Notes under the pieces: model-generated
Database searches by the model: none
Told to the model about the DNA's origin: nothing
What the model saw: only the letters and a program-made list of their open reading frames with translations
Position numbers and translations under genes: made by a program
Shown here: positions 1-11,233 of the stretch, piece by piece
How positions within the stretch are numbered: position 1 is the stretch's first letter
Layout of the letters: every line of letters begins with the position of its first letter
NCBI GenBank assembly: GCA_963989385.1
Contig: OZ022509.1
Coordinates: forward strand, 48,686,271-48,750,270
Length of the DNA: 64,000 nt
From: Ctena decussata
Taxonomy: Eukaryota; Mollusca; Bivalvia; Lucinida; Lucinidae
Reading direction: 5' to 3'

Positions 1-218
1 GTGTAAAAAACAAACAAACTTGCTTTTGGACAGAGGACTGCGAATTTTATGAGCAGGCTGTGCCTATATGAGCAGAAATATCTGGGTCCATACTTGCTCA
101 GGCACATCTGCCCAGTAGTAAGATCTTACCTGCACCGATAGTAATGAGTAATATAAAGTTTATTCTGTTGTTTTGATTGTTCACAGAGAAAAAAAATCAC
201 TAGTGTTCTAAAACTTAC

Positions 219-405
219 CGGTATTCGCAACAAATGAATAAGAGGTAGCAAAGAATTTCTTCACTTTTTTTTGCTTCTTTTTTTTGTAAGAAAGGCTTGG
301 TACCAGTTGGAACGCAGCTCCAAGGAGTAGGGATATAATCAAACACATAGCAACGGAATTTTGTTCGAAATTGTCGCCATCAAAATGGCTATCGACGAAC
401 CCCAT
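219..405 (-). CDS. First coding exon of an unidentified membrane protein
   Basis: The reading frame opens with ATG at 405-403 and runs 62 codons to a perfect splice donor (GTAAGT on the minus strand, plus-strand 213-218), so the exon ends at 219 in phase 1. The product starts MGFVDSHFDGDNFEQNS, then has one hydrophobic segment of about 20 residues (VAMCLIISLLLGAAFQLVP), then a lysine-rich stretch (KKKKQKKVKKFF). This looks like an N-terminal signal anchor with a basic cytosolic flank. The rest of the gene lies off the left edge. The family is not recognised. The 5' flank to the right (406-750) is non-coding and may hold the promoter. Confidence 0.6.
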
Positions 406-1540
406 AGTACTTTAACGCCACCATACAGATTAATCAAATCGACCCACCGGTTGAAATTTTAAGAGCACTTTTCTGACTTCCATTATTGAATTTTTCTGTT
501 AAAATAATTCCAGGACATCCTTTTCCGCCTGTGTAATTATTGACGAAACAGTGCCCTTTACGTCAGCGTCAAACATGTGAACAAAAAATTACGATTTACA
601 GCTTATTCGACTTTCTCCAAAACGCAGACCTATGCCATGATAAATATTGATATATATTGTACTATTATGTGCAATTTCAGAAAATTTGGTTTTGGAACAT
701 TTTAAAATTGCAAAATAACATATGACCGACCGGTTTGAAAACAAACCGAAAATGGCGTCGAAATCATGCCAGCCTTACGCGCTAAGTGTTCAACGGCTGC
801 CAAAGTAACAAACTCACAATTCCGCCTGTCCGTAGAAACGTAACACCTCTCACTGATTAATCTTCAACCAAGACCGAATAAAACAGTCAAGCAAATACAT
901 TTTATTCATATTTTATTGTCAGATACAATAATGTCAACTCTCACCTCTATGCTCTAGCAAAGCGTAAACACAAGCTTATGATTAGAAGTTTGTATAATCA
1001 TGGCTTGAAAGACGGACTTAATCAGCAATTGATGTTCATTTAGGTACAGTTCATGCTATCGTTCAGGATTAGCCTTTCCCCTCGTAATTGAACGGTAATT
1101 TAACGGTTATTTCATTTTAAATAAGCAGATCACGCGCTTGATTTCAAAAGTCAAATAAACGATTGTATGTGAGTAACCTGGGAAGGATGAGAAATGCCCC
1201 CCCCCCCCCTCCTTCGTGGGACGGTTAAAAGCAGGAGTGTTGGGGTTATTACACTTTACGCACAATTATGTTTATCCTTTGAGAGCAAGAATAAGAGGCG
1301 GGCCCCAAAGTTACTTTATATTGCCGCGACTATTGAAATCTTGTTCAATTTACAAATACCAGCATCATCAAATATGGCGATACCTCTTGAAATTTTGTCT
1401 ATTTGACAAAATTACAATACGCACCTGGCTATTAGCGTACAGGCAGTTACGCCTTTGAGAAGGGTTAGCAGTGCACTGTATGCATTCGATGTTTTTGCAT
1501 TGCCTGTATAACTTTGAGAAACTCGTCGGGCATCTGAGTG
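406..1540. other. Intergenic stretch, probable promoter side of the left gene
   Basis: No convincing exon was found apart from a short ATG frame at 752-805 on the plus strand (MASKSCQPYALSVQRL, ending at a possible GTAACA donor). A dispersed repeat lies at about 608-716. A 10-base C run sits at 1199-1208. The rest is AT-rich without visible structure. Confidence 0.4.
608..716 (+). repeat. Dispersed repeat, partner inverted at 4880-4990
   Basis: The segment starting GACTTTCTCCAAAACGCAGA and ending in TTTTGGAACATTTTAAAATT recurs in opposite orientation about 4.3 kb downstream, with several indels between the conserved blocks. Neither copy shows a tail or target-site duplication, so the element class is unknown. 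Confidence 0.5.
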
Positions 1541-1589
1541 TTTTTTTTTTTTTTTTTTTTTCGGGGGGGGGGGGAGGGGGGGGGAGGGG
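1541..1589. repeat. T run joined to a G-rich run
   Basis: About 21 T are followed by C and then a G tract interrupted twice by A (1563-1589). The G tracts could form a G-quadruplex on the plus strand. Confidence 0.85.
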
Positions 1590-1654
1590 ACAACATTTAC
1601 AAATCTGCAGGTACACGGGTAGATCTACATAAAATAATAGAATAGAATAGAACA

Positions 1655-2517
1655 TTTATTTCTCCAATTACGAACACTTTCGGTTATGCAGTCACATATA
1701 AACAAACAACAAAAACATTCACTAATAATTCAGATCGTGTTTTCCTATTTCTCTATTAAAATGACTGATGTTGCCTCACACTCGAGTAGTCTTGGCGAGG
1801 CGGTTCTATATATAGCCGCAACACGTTTTCATGGATAACTGGCACAAATTATCGTAGACTTATTATCAATACACAACTTTATCAATTTCCTGTTAATTTT
1901 CCTGAACTGGGAGACTCTTCAAAAATTCTTTGCTCCCAAAGGAGCAAATGCTTTCCTTAAAGAGTTTACTCCCATTGGAAAGGTAGGATAAATCAAAAAT
2001 ATTATTGCCGAGATGCTTCCCCTGAAAGTGTACCCGGTTCTCCTCGGCCCACACATTTACATGTACACTCTCAATTTCTTTTCAGTTCCTTCCAATGCTT
2101 AACATGTTCATTCTTCATTTGTATGCCGACTAGAATTGTAACATTGTAATTGTCCGGTTTACTAGCAGGCCCAGGTATCTTGCAGGTCACCAGAAGATTT
2201 GATATTTTTGCATTTACGAATCGTCCCGAAGGCACATGTAAAGGGCAATCCAGTACACTTATACTCAACTCTGGGCTTAATCATTATTCTTCATACTCTG
2301 CGTCCTGGAATTAAATAATTGGGCAGTCGATTTCCGAATCGAATAGGACAACAGTCGAAATACATTCATCAGGCAATGAATTGAGCTAGCGGCCTTCAGA
2401 TTCTCATCTGAACACTCTAAGCTACCAAATGTGGTGACGTGCGGGAAGGTTTTCACTTTTTCTCTTACTGTACTAGTACATAGTATTTTCTGAGGGTCAG
2501 TAAGTACACGGGTGACC
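1655..2517 (-). CDS. Probable terminal exon with 3' UTR, unknown protein
   Basis: On the minus strand a strong acceptor (polypyrimidine tract and TTGCAG, 2518-2530) precedes an open frame from 2517 to a stop at 2277-2279 (VTRVLTDPQKILCTSTVREK...). A second frame of 65 codons follows at 2268-2071 (PLHVPSGRFVNAKISNLL...) and also looks coding, so a frameshift or another short intron may separate them. Downstream there is no frame, and an AATAAA signal lies at 1660-1655, just before a TAGAA-type simple repeat. The layout suggests the last exon of a minus-strand gene or of a retroposed copy. No family was recognised. Confidence 0.35.
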
Positions 2518-2585
2518 TGCAACAAGCAAAAACTAAGATAGCTTACACTACAAATGTTATAAAAGTTCAGATGAACAGCTTGCAT

Positions 2586-3143
2586 GTGTGCATTCTATTA
2601 TGGATCTTGGCTGGTAGCTTTTTTGTTCATGCACATTTTGCTAAATGAAAGCAATGATGGGTTGCTTGAATAAGTATACACAGTTCATGCGTATTTCAAC
2701 AGTTCCTCCAAAGCCCGCTATTTTCAACTTTCAAGCAGATTGTTCAAGTATACTGTCAATGGTCTTTACGCTTATTCGGGATGTGGAATTTGCCAAAGTG
2801 GAGCGATTCGTATACAGTTTAAGTTCATATACAGTACTTTGCTTCAACGGAATAAAGGGCTGTTTTTGTGCCACGTGCCAAACGTCGGATGGCACGTAGC
2901 GAGCCTCCAAATCCCCCCCCCCCCCACCGCCCACATCCGCACACCCCGACACATTTTCAGGCTCATCATGGAACACATGAAATGCTCTTCGTAACTTAAT
3001 TCAGAACGGAAAGAGTTTGCTTGCAAGCCAATCAGGGTTTTGCTATTCGCTTATATATATATACAGTTTTGTATCTTGAAGCAGTCTCGTTAGACTAAGC
3101 AGATTTTGCTGTTATCATAGCCGACAAGATTCCTCTTTCCCTG
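2586..3143. other. Intergenic, low-complexity tracts
   Basis: There is a C-rich tract at about 2913-2930 and an AT dinucleotide run near 3051-3062. Short frames on both strands overlap the C-rich tract and have no protein-like composition. Confidence 0.4.
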
Positions 3144-3470
3144 CACTGTAAAAAAATTTCCGTAGATTTTACTGTAGAATACCTGGCAATCAGCTGCCAG
3201 TCCATTTCCCTTTATTTTTTACGGGCGCCCGTAAACATTGGCGGAATCATCACGCAGAGTAGGGTAGAATAAGACAGGTATTGTTTTGGTCATGTAGCTC
3301 TTCAACACTATAAAGGGATTTTCGAGTGTGGTCAGTTAGCATATCTCTACCATATCAAGATTTCTAAAAAAAATGTTTTACAGACAAACGCCCGTAAAAA
3401 TAACGGAAAATGGACTGGCAGCTGGTTTCCAGGTGTTCTACCGTAAAATCTACTGAAATTTTTTACAGTG
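3144..3470 (+). mobile_element. MITE with long terminal inverted repeats, copy 1
   Basis: The 327-bp element begins CACTGTAAAAAAATTTCC and ends with the inverse, TTTTTTACAGTG. The inverted arms run about 90 bp each and include ACGGGCGCCCGTAAA near the inner end. There is no coding capacity. The flanking dinucleotide is TG on both sides. A second copy lies at 3861-4182. The CACTG ends recall CACTA/EnSpm, but the TA duplication at copy 2 also allows Tc1/mariner, so the superfamily is open. Confidence 0.85.
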
Positions 3471-3540
3471 TGTTGCGGCTCAGCTGTTGGTAAGATTCAA
3501 ATGATTGTAATAAATCTCAGTATGTGTAACAACAATGAAG

Positions 3541-3590
3541 CCAAATCGGGCAGAGAGAGGGAGAGAGAGAAAGAGGGAGAGAGAGAATAC
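3541..3590. repeat. GA-rich simple repeat
   Basis: The tract is a purine run of GAGA units interrupted by A-rich steps. Pyrimidine-rich proline/threonine codons follow at 3660-3740 without evidence of a gene. Confidence 0.7.
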
Positions 3591-3753
3591 GCTGTCACAG
3601 CAACGACTGCTCAAGTCATGTTTGGGACCTATACATCACTCCAGGCATCAGTCAAGATGAATTCCCCCACTTCCCTGGCCCCCACCCACCCCCACCCTCG
3701 TCACCAACCGCCTCCTTCCATCCCAACCTGGCTTGTTTCTTTCTAAGTAACTT

Positions 3754-4310
3754 GAGCCGTCGACGCGAGAAAACCAACAATGTGGTTGTGCGCCCAGCGC
3801 AGACTAAGATAATCCTGGGCATCCGCCCAGTCTGTTTAGAGTCTTCGCTGTCTGCAGGTACACTGCAAAAATAACGGTAGATTTTAGGGTAAAATAACTG
3901 GCAACCAGCTGCCAGTCCTTTTACCGTTATTTTTACGGGCGCCCGTAAAAATTGCAGGAATCATCAAGCAGAGTGGGACAGAATAGAGCAGGCGTCGTTT
4001 TGGTCAGATAGCCCTTCAACAATACAAAGTTATTTTCGAGTGCGCCAAGTTTACAAAAAAAACTTCATTTTCGTGACTTCCTGCAATGTCTTACAGGCAA
4101 ACGCCCGTAAAGTAACGGGAAAAGGACTGGCAGCTGGTTTCCAGTTATTCTACCGTAAAATCTACAGTTTTTTTTTACAGTGTAGCTTAGACCCTTGGCT
4201 ACCCTTAAAGCGCTTAGGGAAGAATCTGTGCAGACTAGGCGGATGCCGAGGCTGATCTGAGTCTGCGCTGGGCGCACAACCACTTTGTTGATTTTCGCTT
4301 GTCGCGGCTC
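3754..4310. mobile_element. Foldback element FB1, copy 1, split by a MITE
   Basis: The outer halves (3754-3860 and 4183-4310) form a near-palindromic element of about 235 bp starting GAGCCGTCGACGCGAG and ending in GTCGCGGCTC. The inner 322 bp is an inserted MITE. The same family is found intact at 11000, 11545, 13788, 14865 and 54460. Internally it carries several TCTGATC/GATCAGA-type words and a central TAGCTTAGACCCTT segment. Confidence 0.8.
3861..4182 (+). mobile_element. MITE with long terminal inverted repeats, copy 2, nested in FB1
   Basis: This is the same family as 3144-3470, starting CACTGCAAAAATAACGG and ending TTTTTTACAGTG. Other FB1 copies read GCAGGTAGCTTAGACC without interruption. 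Here the target reads GCAGGTA, element, TAGCTTAGACC, so the TA at 3859-3860 and 4183-4184 is a 2-bp target-site duplication. Confidence 0.9.
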
Positions 4311-5980
4311 ATATGTTCTCTGTAGGCCCTAATTGTTGAGCAAATTATAAAATCAGATCGTATTTTTTTTCGAAAACTAAACAAACAAAACGACAAGAAA
4401 GAAACTCTTTACTTCGTACTGGTGCATTTCATGTTCGACTTATAATCTGTTTACATGGCATGCGGACTGGCAATCTAGCTCGAGGCAATATACGTCATAT
4501 TTTTATTACGTCACAATGTTCAGTGACCTAATAACTTATTTGACAGAAAACAGATGACTGTTTGAAAGATAAATAATATTAAAAAAGGATATTATTTTCA
4601 CAAATTTGAGTGGCAGAACGTCAGATTTGTACAATGCCAATCAGGTCAGCAGTCAGGTAAGGTACGTTCTACCAGTTTGTAGTCTATTTTAGCTAACTAG
4701 CTAAACTCCGTAATTTTTCTCCTCTTCAAGTATTTAGCAATCTGAGCTAATGTTTGACAAGCTGTCGACCTCAATTTTCTGTCTAAATTGTGGCTGTCCG
4801 GCAAGTATTGCTGGTGCTCATATCACGTGCAAGACCGTTTCCTGAGCGTTAAAACTACAGATGCCATCTTTTATTTTGCAATTTAAAAATGTTCCAAAAC
4901 GATATTGCTTGAAATTCCACATGCAAAAAGAAGAAATAATAAAGTTTTCGATGGCATGGATGTGCGCATTGGAGAAAGTCTAAACTTTCTGTAAATTATG
5001 TTTTATGTTGATGCAAGTTTTTGGTAGAATCAAGATAGAGTATTGTACTTTGACGATGAATATTTCAGCATTTCGACCAATTTTGGCCCTGAACTTTGTT
5101 GAGAAAGCCTGCTTAATACTAGTTAGCAAAACATTTTTATGTGTTTAATCATTTTGATATAGCCAATAACTCTAAATACATTTGAGAATAATGGGAAATT
5201 TCGTCAAGAACCATGTTCGCCATTTTTAGGGCCTATTTTTTATGTGGAAGGATCCATCGTTGTAAATACAATCACCGCTTTTCGAGGGTTTGCGTTCCAA
5301 CTGTACATATGGAAATCAATCAAAACAAATGAGTAAACGTTCAATAAAAAAAGAAGAAACAGAAAAACAAAAGAAATGCATAACTATTTGCTTTTCTTTT
5401 CTCCAAATAATTCACTAGAATAAGATAACCACTTTTTCTTTCACCAAGAAAAATAGCTAGAATCATTTTTGACACTACATAATTTATTTATGCTTAGAAA
5501 ATAGATGTTATGTACTTTTCTTAATTAATTTCACCAGTCTGTATTGTATTTCTTATGCTGTAAAGCTAGCTGTTAGAGTATGGTAAATCATCTTTTTCTT
5601 CTTCATTTCTCTTGTTTCATTTGCCTTAACAGGCTCAAGCATAATATATATAGGTTAATATCTAAACTGAAACTACTATTAGATGTGAGAAGCCCTTGCT
5701 CAGTTTGCTCCATTTATTAGTTCTAACGACAATTTTCTGCATATTTTACTACATAGAGACACACTTCCTGCCTAGAGTGACGTCAGGGCACATCTGGAGA
5801 TTTATCTCATTATCTCTCGGAATTCTCTCTACCAGAAGCAGCAGTAATAGATACCTGTAGATTACACAGTGATAAAAACACTTCTAGGCGGTGTATAAAC
5901 ATGCGGTTTTCAGCAGTTGGATGTATTTATTGATCTTTATCTATTTCTAATAATACCATATTCGTTTCCCGTCTCCTTTA
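4311..5980. other. Intergenic, AT-rich
   Basis: The only supported item is the inverted partner of the dispersed repeat (4880-4990). No ORF with protein-like composition was found on either strand. Confidence 0.4.
4880..4990 (-). repeat. Dispersed repeat, inverted copy of 608-716
   Basis: Read on the minus strand it gives GACTTTCTCCAATGCGCACA followed by TTTTGGAACATTTTTAAATT, matching the segment near 0.6 kb with moderate divergence. Confidence 0.5.
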
Positions 5981-7170
5981 AACTTTACACAAAGGATTTT
6001 GGTACTACCGTCTATAGGAAAAATGTTTTTCTTGGTAATTGCTCTAGGAGTTTGGTTGCTATGGCAACTTAAAGATTCCATTGACTTGTATGAGAAATAT
6101 TGAAAATTTGCATTTATTGCTATTTCCTAGCAGATAATATGACAAATCTTTTACAGAAATGTTCCTTGAGTAGCTCTCTTTCAACCACATGAAATTTATG
6201 TTCATTGCACAATTTGGCTGGTTGCTATGGCAACCTTATGGTTAAAAACAGAAAAAAATATTCAAAAATCGTTTCCTCATAAACTATGCAACAACAAAGC
6301 TCAAACTTCACAGAAAGGATCTTGGTACTTTCCTCTATAAAAATATTGTTTTTCTTGGCATTTTGGGCTAGCAGTTTGGTTGCTATGGCCATTGACTTAT
6401 AATGGGAAAACTGAAAATTTGCATTTATTGTCATGTCACTTCAGATATTTTGACAAAACTTATTGAAATGTTCCTTGAGTAGTCCTCAACCAGCTTTATT
6501 AAAATGTATGCAAAGCTTTATTAAATTTATGTAAATTGCACTATTTGGCTGATCGCCATTGCAACCGAATGGTTAAAAATAAAAAAAAATATTAAAATAT
6601 TATTATTGCAGATACTAAATGGCCGATAAAGCTCAAACTTTACAGAACATTTCTTAGTTTTGCTGCCTCTATAGAATTACTGTTTTTCATGGCAATTGCT
6701 TCAGCAGTTAGATTGATATGGCAACTTATAGTTTCCACTGACTTATAATGGAAAAAATGGAAATCAACAATTTTTTGCTATCTCACTTCAGTTATTTAAA
6801 AAAATTATTACAGAAATGTTTCTTGAGTAGTCCTCTATGATTCATATTAATTTTGTTCAAATCACCGAATCTGATTCGTTACCGTGGCAACATATAAATA
6901 TTTTCGAAAAAATATTCAAAAATCTTTTCCTCAAAAACCATATAGGGGGATGAAGCCAATTCTTCGCATACGTGTTCAAGACATTAGCCACTACATAAAT
7001 ATTGTTTTTTATTACGGTTGCCCACATGGTTTTATAGCTATGGCATTTTAAAGTTTCCATCGACTTGTATTAGGAAAAGTGCAAATTGGCATTTATTTCT
7101 GTTACTGCAATATTTAGGCAAAAAGTATACAAACATGCTTTTTTTTTTATTGTAACTTCATCAAACTTGC
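5980..7170 (+). repeat. Tandem array of about 330-bp units with X-box-like palindromes
   Basis: Three to four diverged units begin near 5985, 6305, 6633 and 6960 (each with a CTTTACA or CTTCACA word, then CTCTATA, then GTTTTTCTTGGCA). Each unit contains one or two copies or variants of GTTGCTATGGCAAC; exact copies lie near 6056 and 6221. The array has no open frame. It resembles the minisatellite cores of the Helentron-like elements elsewhere in the window, but no hairpin ends were identified here. Confidence 0.7.
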
Positions 7171-7256
7171 TAATATTAACTAGGACAAGCATCAATAACA
7201 ACTCTATCAAAGTTGAAATTAGGCCATATTGTACAATTTACTTTAGAGTTACTTAC

Positions 7257-7729
7257 CCTTGAGTCCTGAGGATGAATGGACTCAGGTGAGCTACAGGTCC
7301 TCTGGTCTTGCTTATCCAGGTACCTCTTCTCCAAAATGCACATCTGAAACGCTTAGCACAGGTCTTATTCTTATATTTAGTCATGTGATCTTTAACTCTC
7401 GTGGCTAGTTCCCTGGTCTTTGTCTCCATGTGTACTTTTGTGGCGTTTCCTGTTTTATTTTGTTTTTCGCAGATGTTACACGGCAACTTTTGCGAGTTAT
7501 GAATTACTGATTTGTGGTTAAACAGTGACGATGAAGAGGGGAATCACATTCTACATTTATCGCACACATGCAGCGATCCCTTGGCATGAACTGTCTTGTG
7601 TCTTTTTTGTTCGTCTTTCCTTTGAAAAATTTTGTGGCAGAATCCTGTCTGCGTGGCGTTGTAAATGGACGGGGAAGAACTGAAAGTTTTCTCGAACACC
7701 AGACTTGATAAACGCGGTTCTCCTCTAAC
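7257..7729 (-). pseudogene. C2H2 zinc-finger exon with an in-frame stop
   Basis: On the minus strand an acceptor (TTTTCAAG) at 7730-7731 opens a frame that ends at a consensus donor GTAAGT (7251-7256). It encodes at least two recognisable C2H2-type units: FCHKIFQRKDEQKRHKTVH and, after an interruption, CDKC with FNHKSVIH. A third, LPCNICEK with KVHMETK, is degenerate. A TGA at 7544-7546 breaks the second finger. The C-terminal part (CAKRFRCAFWRRGTW) is basic. The exon could be a decayed paralogue of a zinc-finger transcription factor, or a live exon with an assembly error. Confidence 0.6.
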
Positions 7730-7950
7730 CTTGAAAATATCCTAAACTAAAATGAAGAAAAATTACTAAAGTGCTATCAACTTTAAATAGGGACTATAAA
7801 AATGCAGAGGTCCTTTTTTTTTTTTTTTTTTGCTCCTGCTCCCCTTTTTTTGCTCCTGCTCCCCTACACCGACACCATATTTTTTCACATATCGTGTAGA
7901 TTTGTCCATTACATAACTACTTTACAAACTATACAATAATATTTATATTT

Positions 7951-8335
7951 TTATGCCCCCGTGACGAGAGTCAGGGGGCAGCATGTTTATCCCTTGTCCG
8001 TCTGCCTTTCTCTCCATCTGTCTGTCCGTCGCATAATCAACTCCTCCTACAGTTTTTAAGAAAAAAAATGAAACTTTGCACAAATGTTGCAGACATATTG
8101 AAGATGTGCACCTCCTTTTTGGAAGGGAAAAGAATCATTTTTGACAAAATTATGGCCTTTATGGACTTTGAAATTTTACAGGTTCTGGCTAATACAGAAT
8201 GGCAAGTTTGTATAATCAACTTCTCCCACAGTTTGTATGCTATCAATTTGAAACTTTACACAGATGTTCCAGACATATTACATATGTGCATCTCCCTTTT
8301 TCAAGAAGCAAAATTATTATTGCATAAAAAGCAGT
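7951..8335 (+). mobile_element. Helentron-like element, 5' part
   Basis: It starts with a hairpin TGCCCCCGTGACGAGAG / TCAGGGGGCA, then a region of CCGTC/GTCTGTCC repeats, then two minisatellite-type units (GAAACTTTGCACAAATGTTGC and GAAACTTTACACAGATGTTCC, both followed by AGACATATT and ATGTGCA.CTCC). The expected 3' palindrome and CTTGT end are absent, so this copy is truncated near 8335. Confidence 0.65.
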
Positions 8336-8465
8336 GCCGAGAGGTATTAACAGCCGTGCATCAACCGGCGAAAAGCCGTGTTTCAACAAGGGTTTTCTCG
8401 CGCTGTTGAAACACGATGACTGAACTTTCATTATGCTTGTGCCGGGCCACCGAATTAATACGCGC

Positions 8466-9593
8466 TATAGGTCGTTTGCGAAAAAGTGAAAGGCAATAAA
8501 AATCGATTTAATTTCTTTACTTCTGAATAAATTTTCATGAAACTTTGCAGACCTTAATTTATTACCCATACAAACTCATGCAAGGAAACTGAGATTTTTT
8601 GGACAGTTAAATAAAAAATGTCAAATCAATTACATGTTAAAATCTGTCCCTAATCTTTGAAGTTTTACGTTTGGTTGGTGCAGTTTTTGGAACAGCGTTG
8701 TACAGACTAAATCCCTCACATGGACATTTACTTATATATAGGAGAAACATATAAGAAAATCCTTTTCAAATGATTGGCCCATTATCTTTAAAGCCATTTG
8801 TTTACCAAGTAGTGAGTGAACACATTTCAGACCACATGGTAATTTGTAAATGAGTAATAGTATTAGTGTTTCCTCGAGAAACGGGGGTGGTACGCGGAGA
8901 AACTCACAGTGACACTCCGGTACCAAATCCAGTGGAAAATCAGCTTCTGTAAAGGTTCGCAGGGTTTCCCCATGGTTCTTTTGTGTGCGGCGTGGAGGTT
9001 CATTAAATGGATGCATCCCTTTTATCTTGCTCAATATTACAATTAATAACGACTTGAACGTATAATGCTGTGTCAAATATGAACGACAACTTCGTTTTGA
9101 TATGTATAGCTATACCCGTGTGTTCATATATGCTTGGATGATGAAATATGTAATGTGTTATGTTAGATTTCAGATAGCGCTTCTCATGACTTTGAGTCTA
9201 AATTTGTACCTCTCCCGAGGATGTCAAAATTACTTATCATCTTATTTGCTATCCTGCGTAACATGTCTATTGTTATATGTTTATGTGCTCATGGGCCTTA
9301 TGGCTTATTGCATTAATAAATTACTTACTTACTTATTAGTATAGTAACTATAGAACAACAATGGCTGTTGTACCATTATGGTTACCTCCTGTGTGAGGAT
9401 GGCATATAATTGAGAAAAAAAAATGTAATGATTAATAGGGAAATTTTTTATTCAAAGGTAAAAAATTTTTACATTTCCTAGCATGAGTTCATATAGGTCA
9501 CAGCTTATGGTATGCAAAGTTTCATGAAAATCTATTCGGTATTAAAGGAATTATATCATTTTTTGCCCTCCACTTTTTCGCAAACGACCTATA
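8466..9593. mobile_element. TIR element of about 1.13 kb, ends TATAGGTCGTTTGCG
   Basis: The left end TATAGGTCGTTTGCGAAAAA is repeated inverted at 9574-9593. Similarity continues inward for about 150 bp with divergence (for example TTTTCATGAAACTTTGCA in both arms). The flanks allow TA or TATA as the duplication. No transposase frame survives. The interior contains a retroposon tail at 9270-9345. Confidence 0.75.
9270..9345 (+). mobile_element. Non-LTR retroposon 3' tail
   Basis: The segment CATGGGCCTTATGGCTTATT, then GCATTAATAAA, then (TTAC)n resembles LINE 3' ends that finish in a short simple repeat. It lies inside the 8466-9593 element. Confidence 0.4.
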
Positions 9594-9611
9594 CCGTGTC
9601 ATAGGAAAACA

Positions 9612-9840
9612 ATGGACGCCAACCTCCAATATTGGCCAAAAGTTGGCGATATTGTAAACAACACGGGCAAAGGAGCCTATAAAAAGTTCGCACTTATCAG
9701 TACCAGGGACGAGTATCCGACCACAGTTTACGTAATCAAGAGTAAATTGACGGGAAAACAGTACATGAGCTGAATTTGGTGTCCCCTCCAGACGCTCCGG
9801 GCAAACTCAGAAAAATGGTTTCTGTAATGGGGAATTTTAA
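9612..9840 (+). pseudogene. Short protein-coding fragment with one frameshift, unknown family
   Basis: ATG at 9612 opens 53 codons (MDANLQYWPKVGDIV..., ending at 9773). The same protein-like signal continues in the +1 frame from about 9769 (ELNLVSPPDAPGKLRKM...) to about 9840. Composition and the clean hand-over suggest one ORF broken by an indel. No domain was recognised. It directly abuts the TIR element, so it may have travelled with it. Confidence 0.35.
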
Positions 9841-10189
9841 GGCCATAGAAAATACTGGTGCAATTTTTAGTCTGTACGTTTACACGCCTATGCAATATAA
9901 AATGTTTTCTGCAAAACTGAAATTTTTCCAATTTTTCTAAGTTGTACTGTAAACTTAGATTGTGGTTCCTCCTTAGAACCACCTAGGTGAGGGTATTCTG
10001 ACATATACCCTTAATCTATAGATGTTTGGGAAAAGAGATACATGAAAAAAAAATGTATACATGTACTTTTATAAAACCGTCTTTTCCCTATACAAAGTGG
10101 AATTTACCAAATATTTCCATTGCATATAGTCATAGGGATCAACATGGTGTTTCATCATGCATAAACATTTGCAAGGTCTCGAGGAAGCT

Positions 10190-10224
10190 GTTAAAAACCG
10201 AGGCCGAAGGCCAAGGTTTTTAAC
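10190..10224. repeat. Hairpin motif, copy 1
   Basis: GTTAAAAACC, then GAGGCCGAAGGCCAA, then GGTTTTTAAC forms a strong stem. A diverged copy lies at 12422-12456. The two bracket 2.2 kb that contains coding-like fragments and two FB1 copies. Confidence 0.7.
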
Positions 10225-10865
10225 TGCCCCCGAGCCACTGAAAAAAACATGTTTGATTATTATTGCAAAAATCCAGCAATACTGCAGCAAAAATAGGTCT
10301 GGGCGATATTTTTTGCCTCAAAGCTAATACCTTGCTAATGCCTACATGCAATACTATACAATTCTATAAAAATCCTCATTCCAGGCCATAGTCAGTTATT
10401 GAGAATGTTTGTCCAATCTTTACCTGCAGCATTTCACAAGTCAAAATCCTTTTCCATAAACTTTTCACTCAGTGTCGCCTGCTCTTCCATTTTTACAATA
10501 TATCTATATCTGTATAACTCTTGCATACAAGTTTTTTTTATCAATACCTGCAACAGCAAATTTGCTTCTCTATGGCTGGAGAATAGCTGTGATTATTGCC
10601 TATGAAAAGCTGCAAAGCCGGTCATTTTCAGGGTGTGAATCATTTTATTAATACAACGTTTGGTGATCATTAAAACATGCCTGTTAACAGTGTTTGCCAC
10701 TCATATTAATGCAATAATAATCACAAGGTAAAATACCTATATGAAAATTTTAAGACGAAATACTTTTGATGTGTTTTTTTCAGCTCCAAACAGATTGCTG
10801 GTCTCATTAGAACCATCGGATAAAGCAGTTCTAAAGGGTACAGACAATCTTTGCTTTACCACATG

Positions 10866-11150
10866 AATATGTGAAAAATTGTAAACAGGAATTACTGGGG
10901 TCTTCATTGCATGCACTTGCTACGGTGATGTTGGTTACAAAATTTCAAAGTAAACAATTTCCAGCTACCCCATACCTACCCACCTTGCCTAAAAAATACG
11001 AGCCTCGACAACAAAACAAACAATGTGGTTGTGCGCCCAGCGCAGACTCAGATCAGCCTGGGCATCCGCCCAGTCTGATCAGAGTATTTCCATTCCACAT
11101 GCAGGTAGCTTAGACCCTTAGCTACCCTTTGAGCACTTAATGAAGAGTCT
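10866..11150 (+). repeat. Direct duplication, left copy (partner 11410-11698)
   Basis: About 285 bp beginning AATATGTGAAAAATTGTAAA recurs about 544 bp downstream with only a few base differences. The unit includes the left half of an FB1 element, so the duplication post-dates that insertion. Confidence 0.85.
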
Positions 11151-11233
11151 GATCTAACTTGGAGGATGCCCAGGCTGATCTGAGTCTGCGCTGGACGCAC
11201 GACCACATTGTTGGTTTTGTCGTGTCGCGGCTC
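11000..11233. mobile_element. Foldback element FB1, copy 2
   Basis: The ends GAGCCTCGACAACAAAAC and GTTTTGTCGTGTCGCGGCTC are inverted, with long imperfect arms rich in CAGCGCAGACTCAGATCAGC. It has no coding capacity. Confidence 0.85.

Noticed and set aside
8732..9076. 114-codon minus frame
   Set aside because: It lies inside a TIR element and shows no transposase or other motif.
10871..11113. 80-codon frame repeated identically at 11416-11658
   Set aside because: The identity comes from the local DNA duplication and runs into the FB1 element, so it is not evidence of coding.
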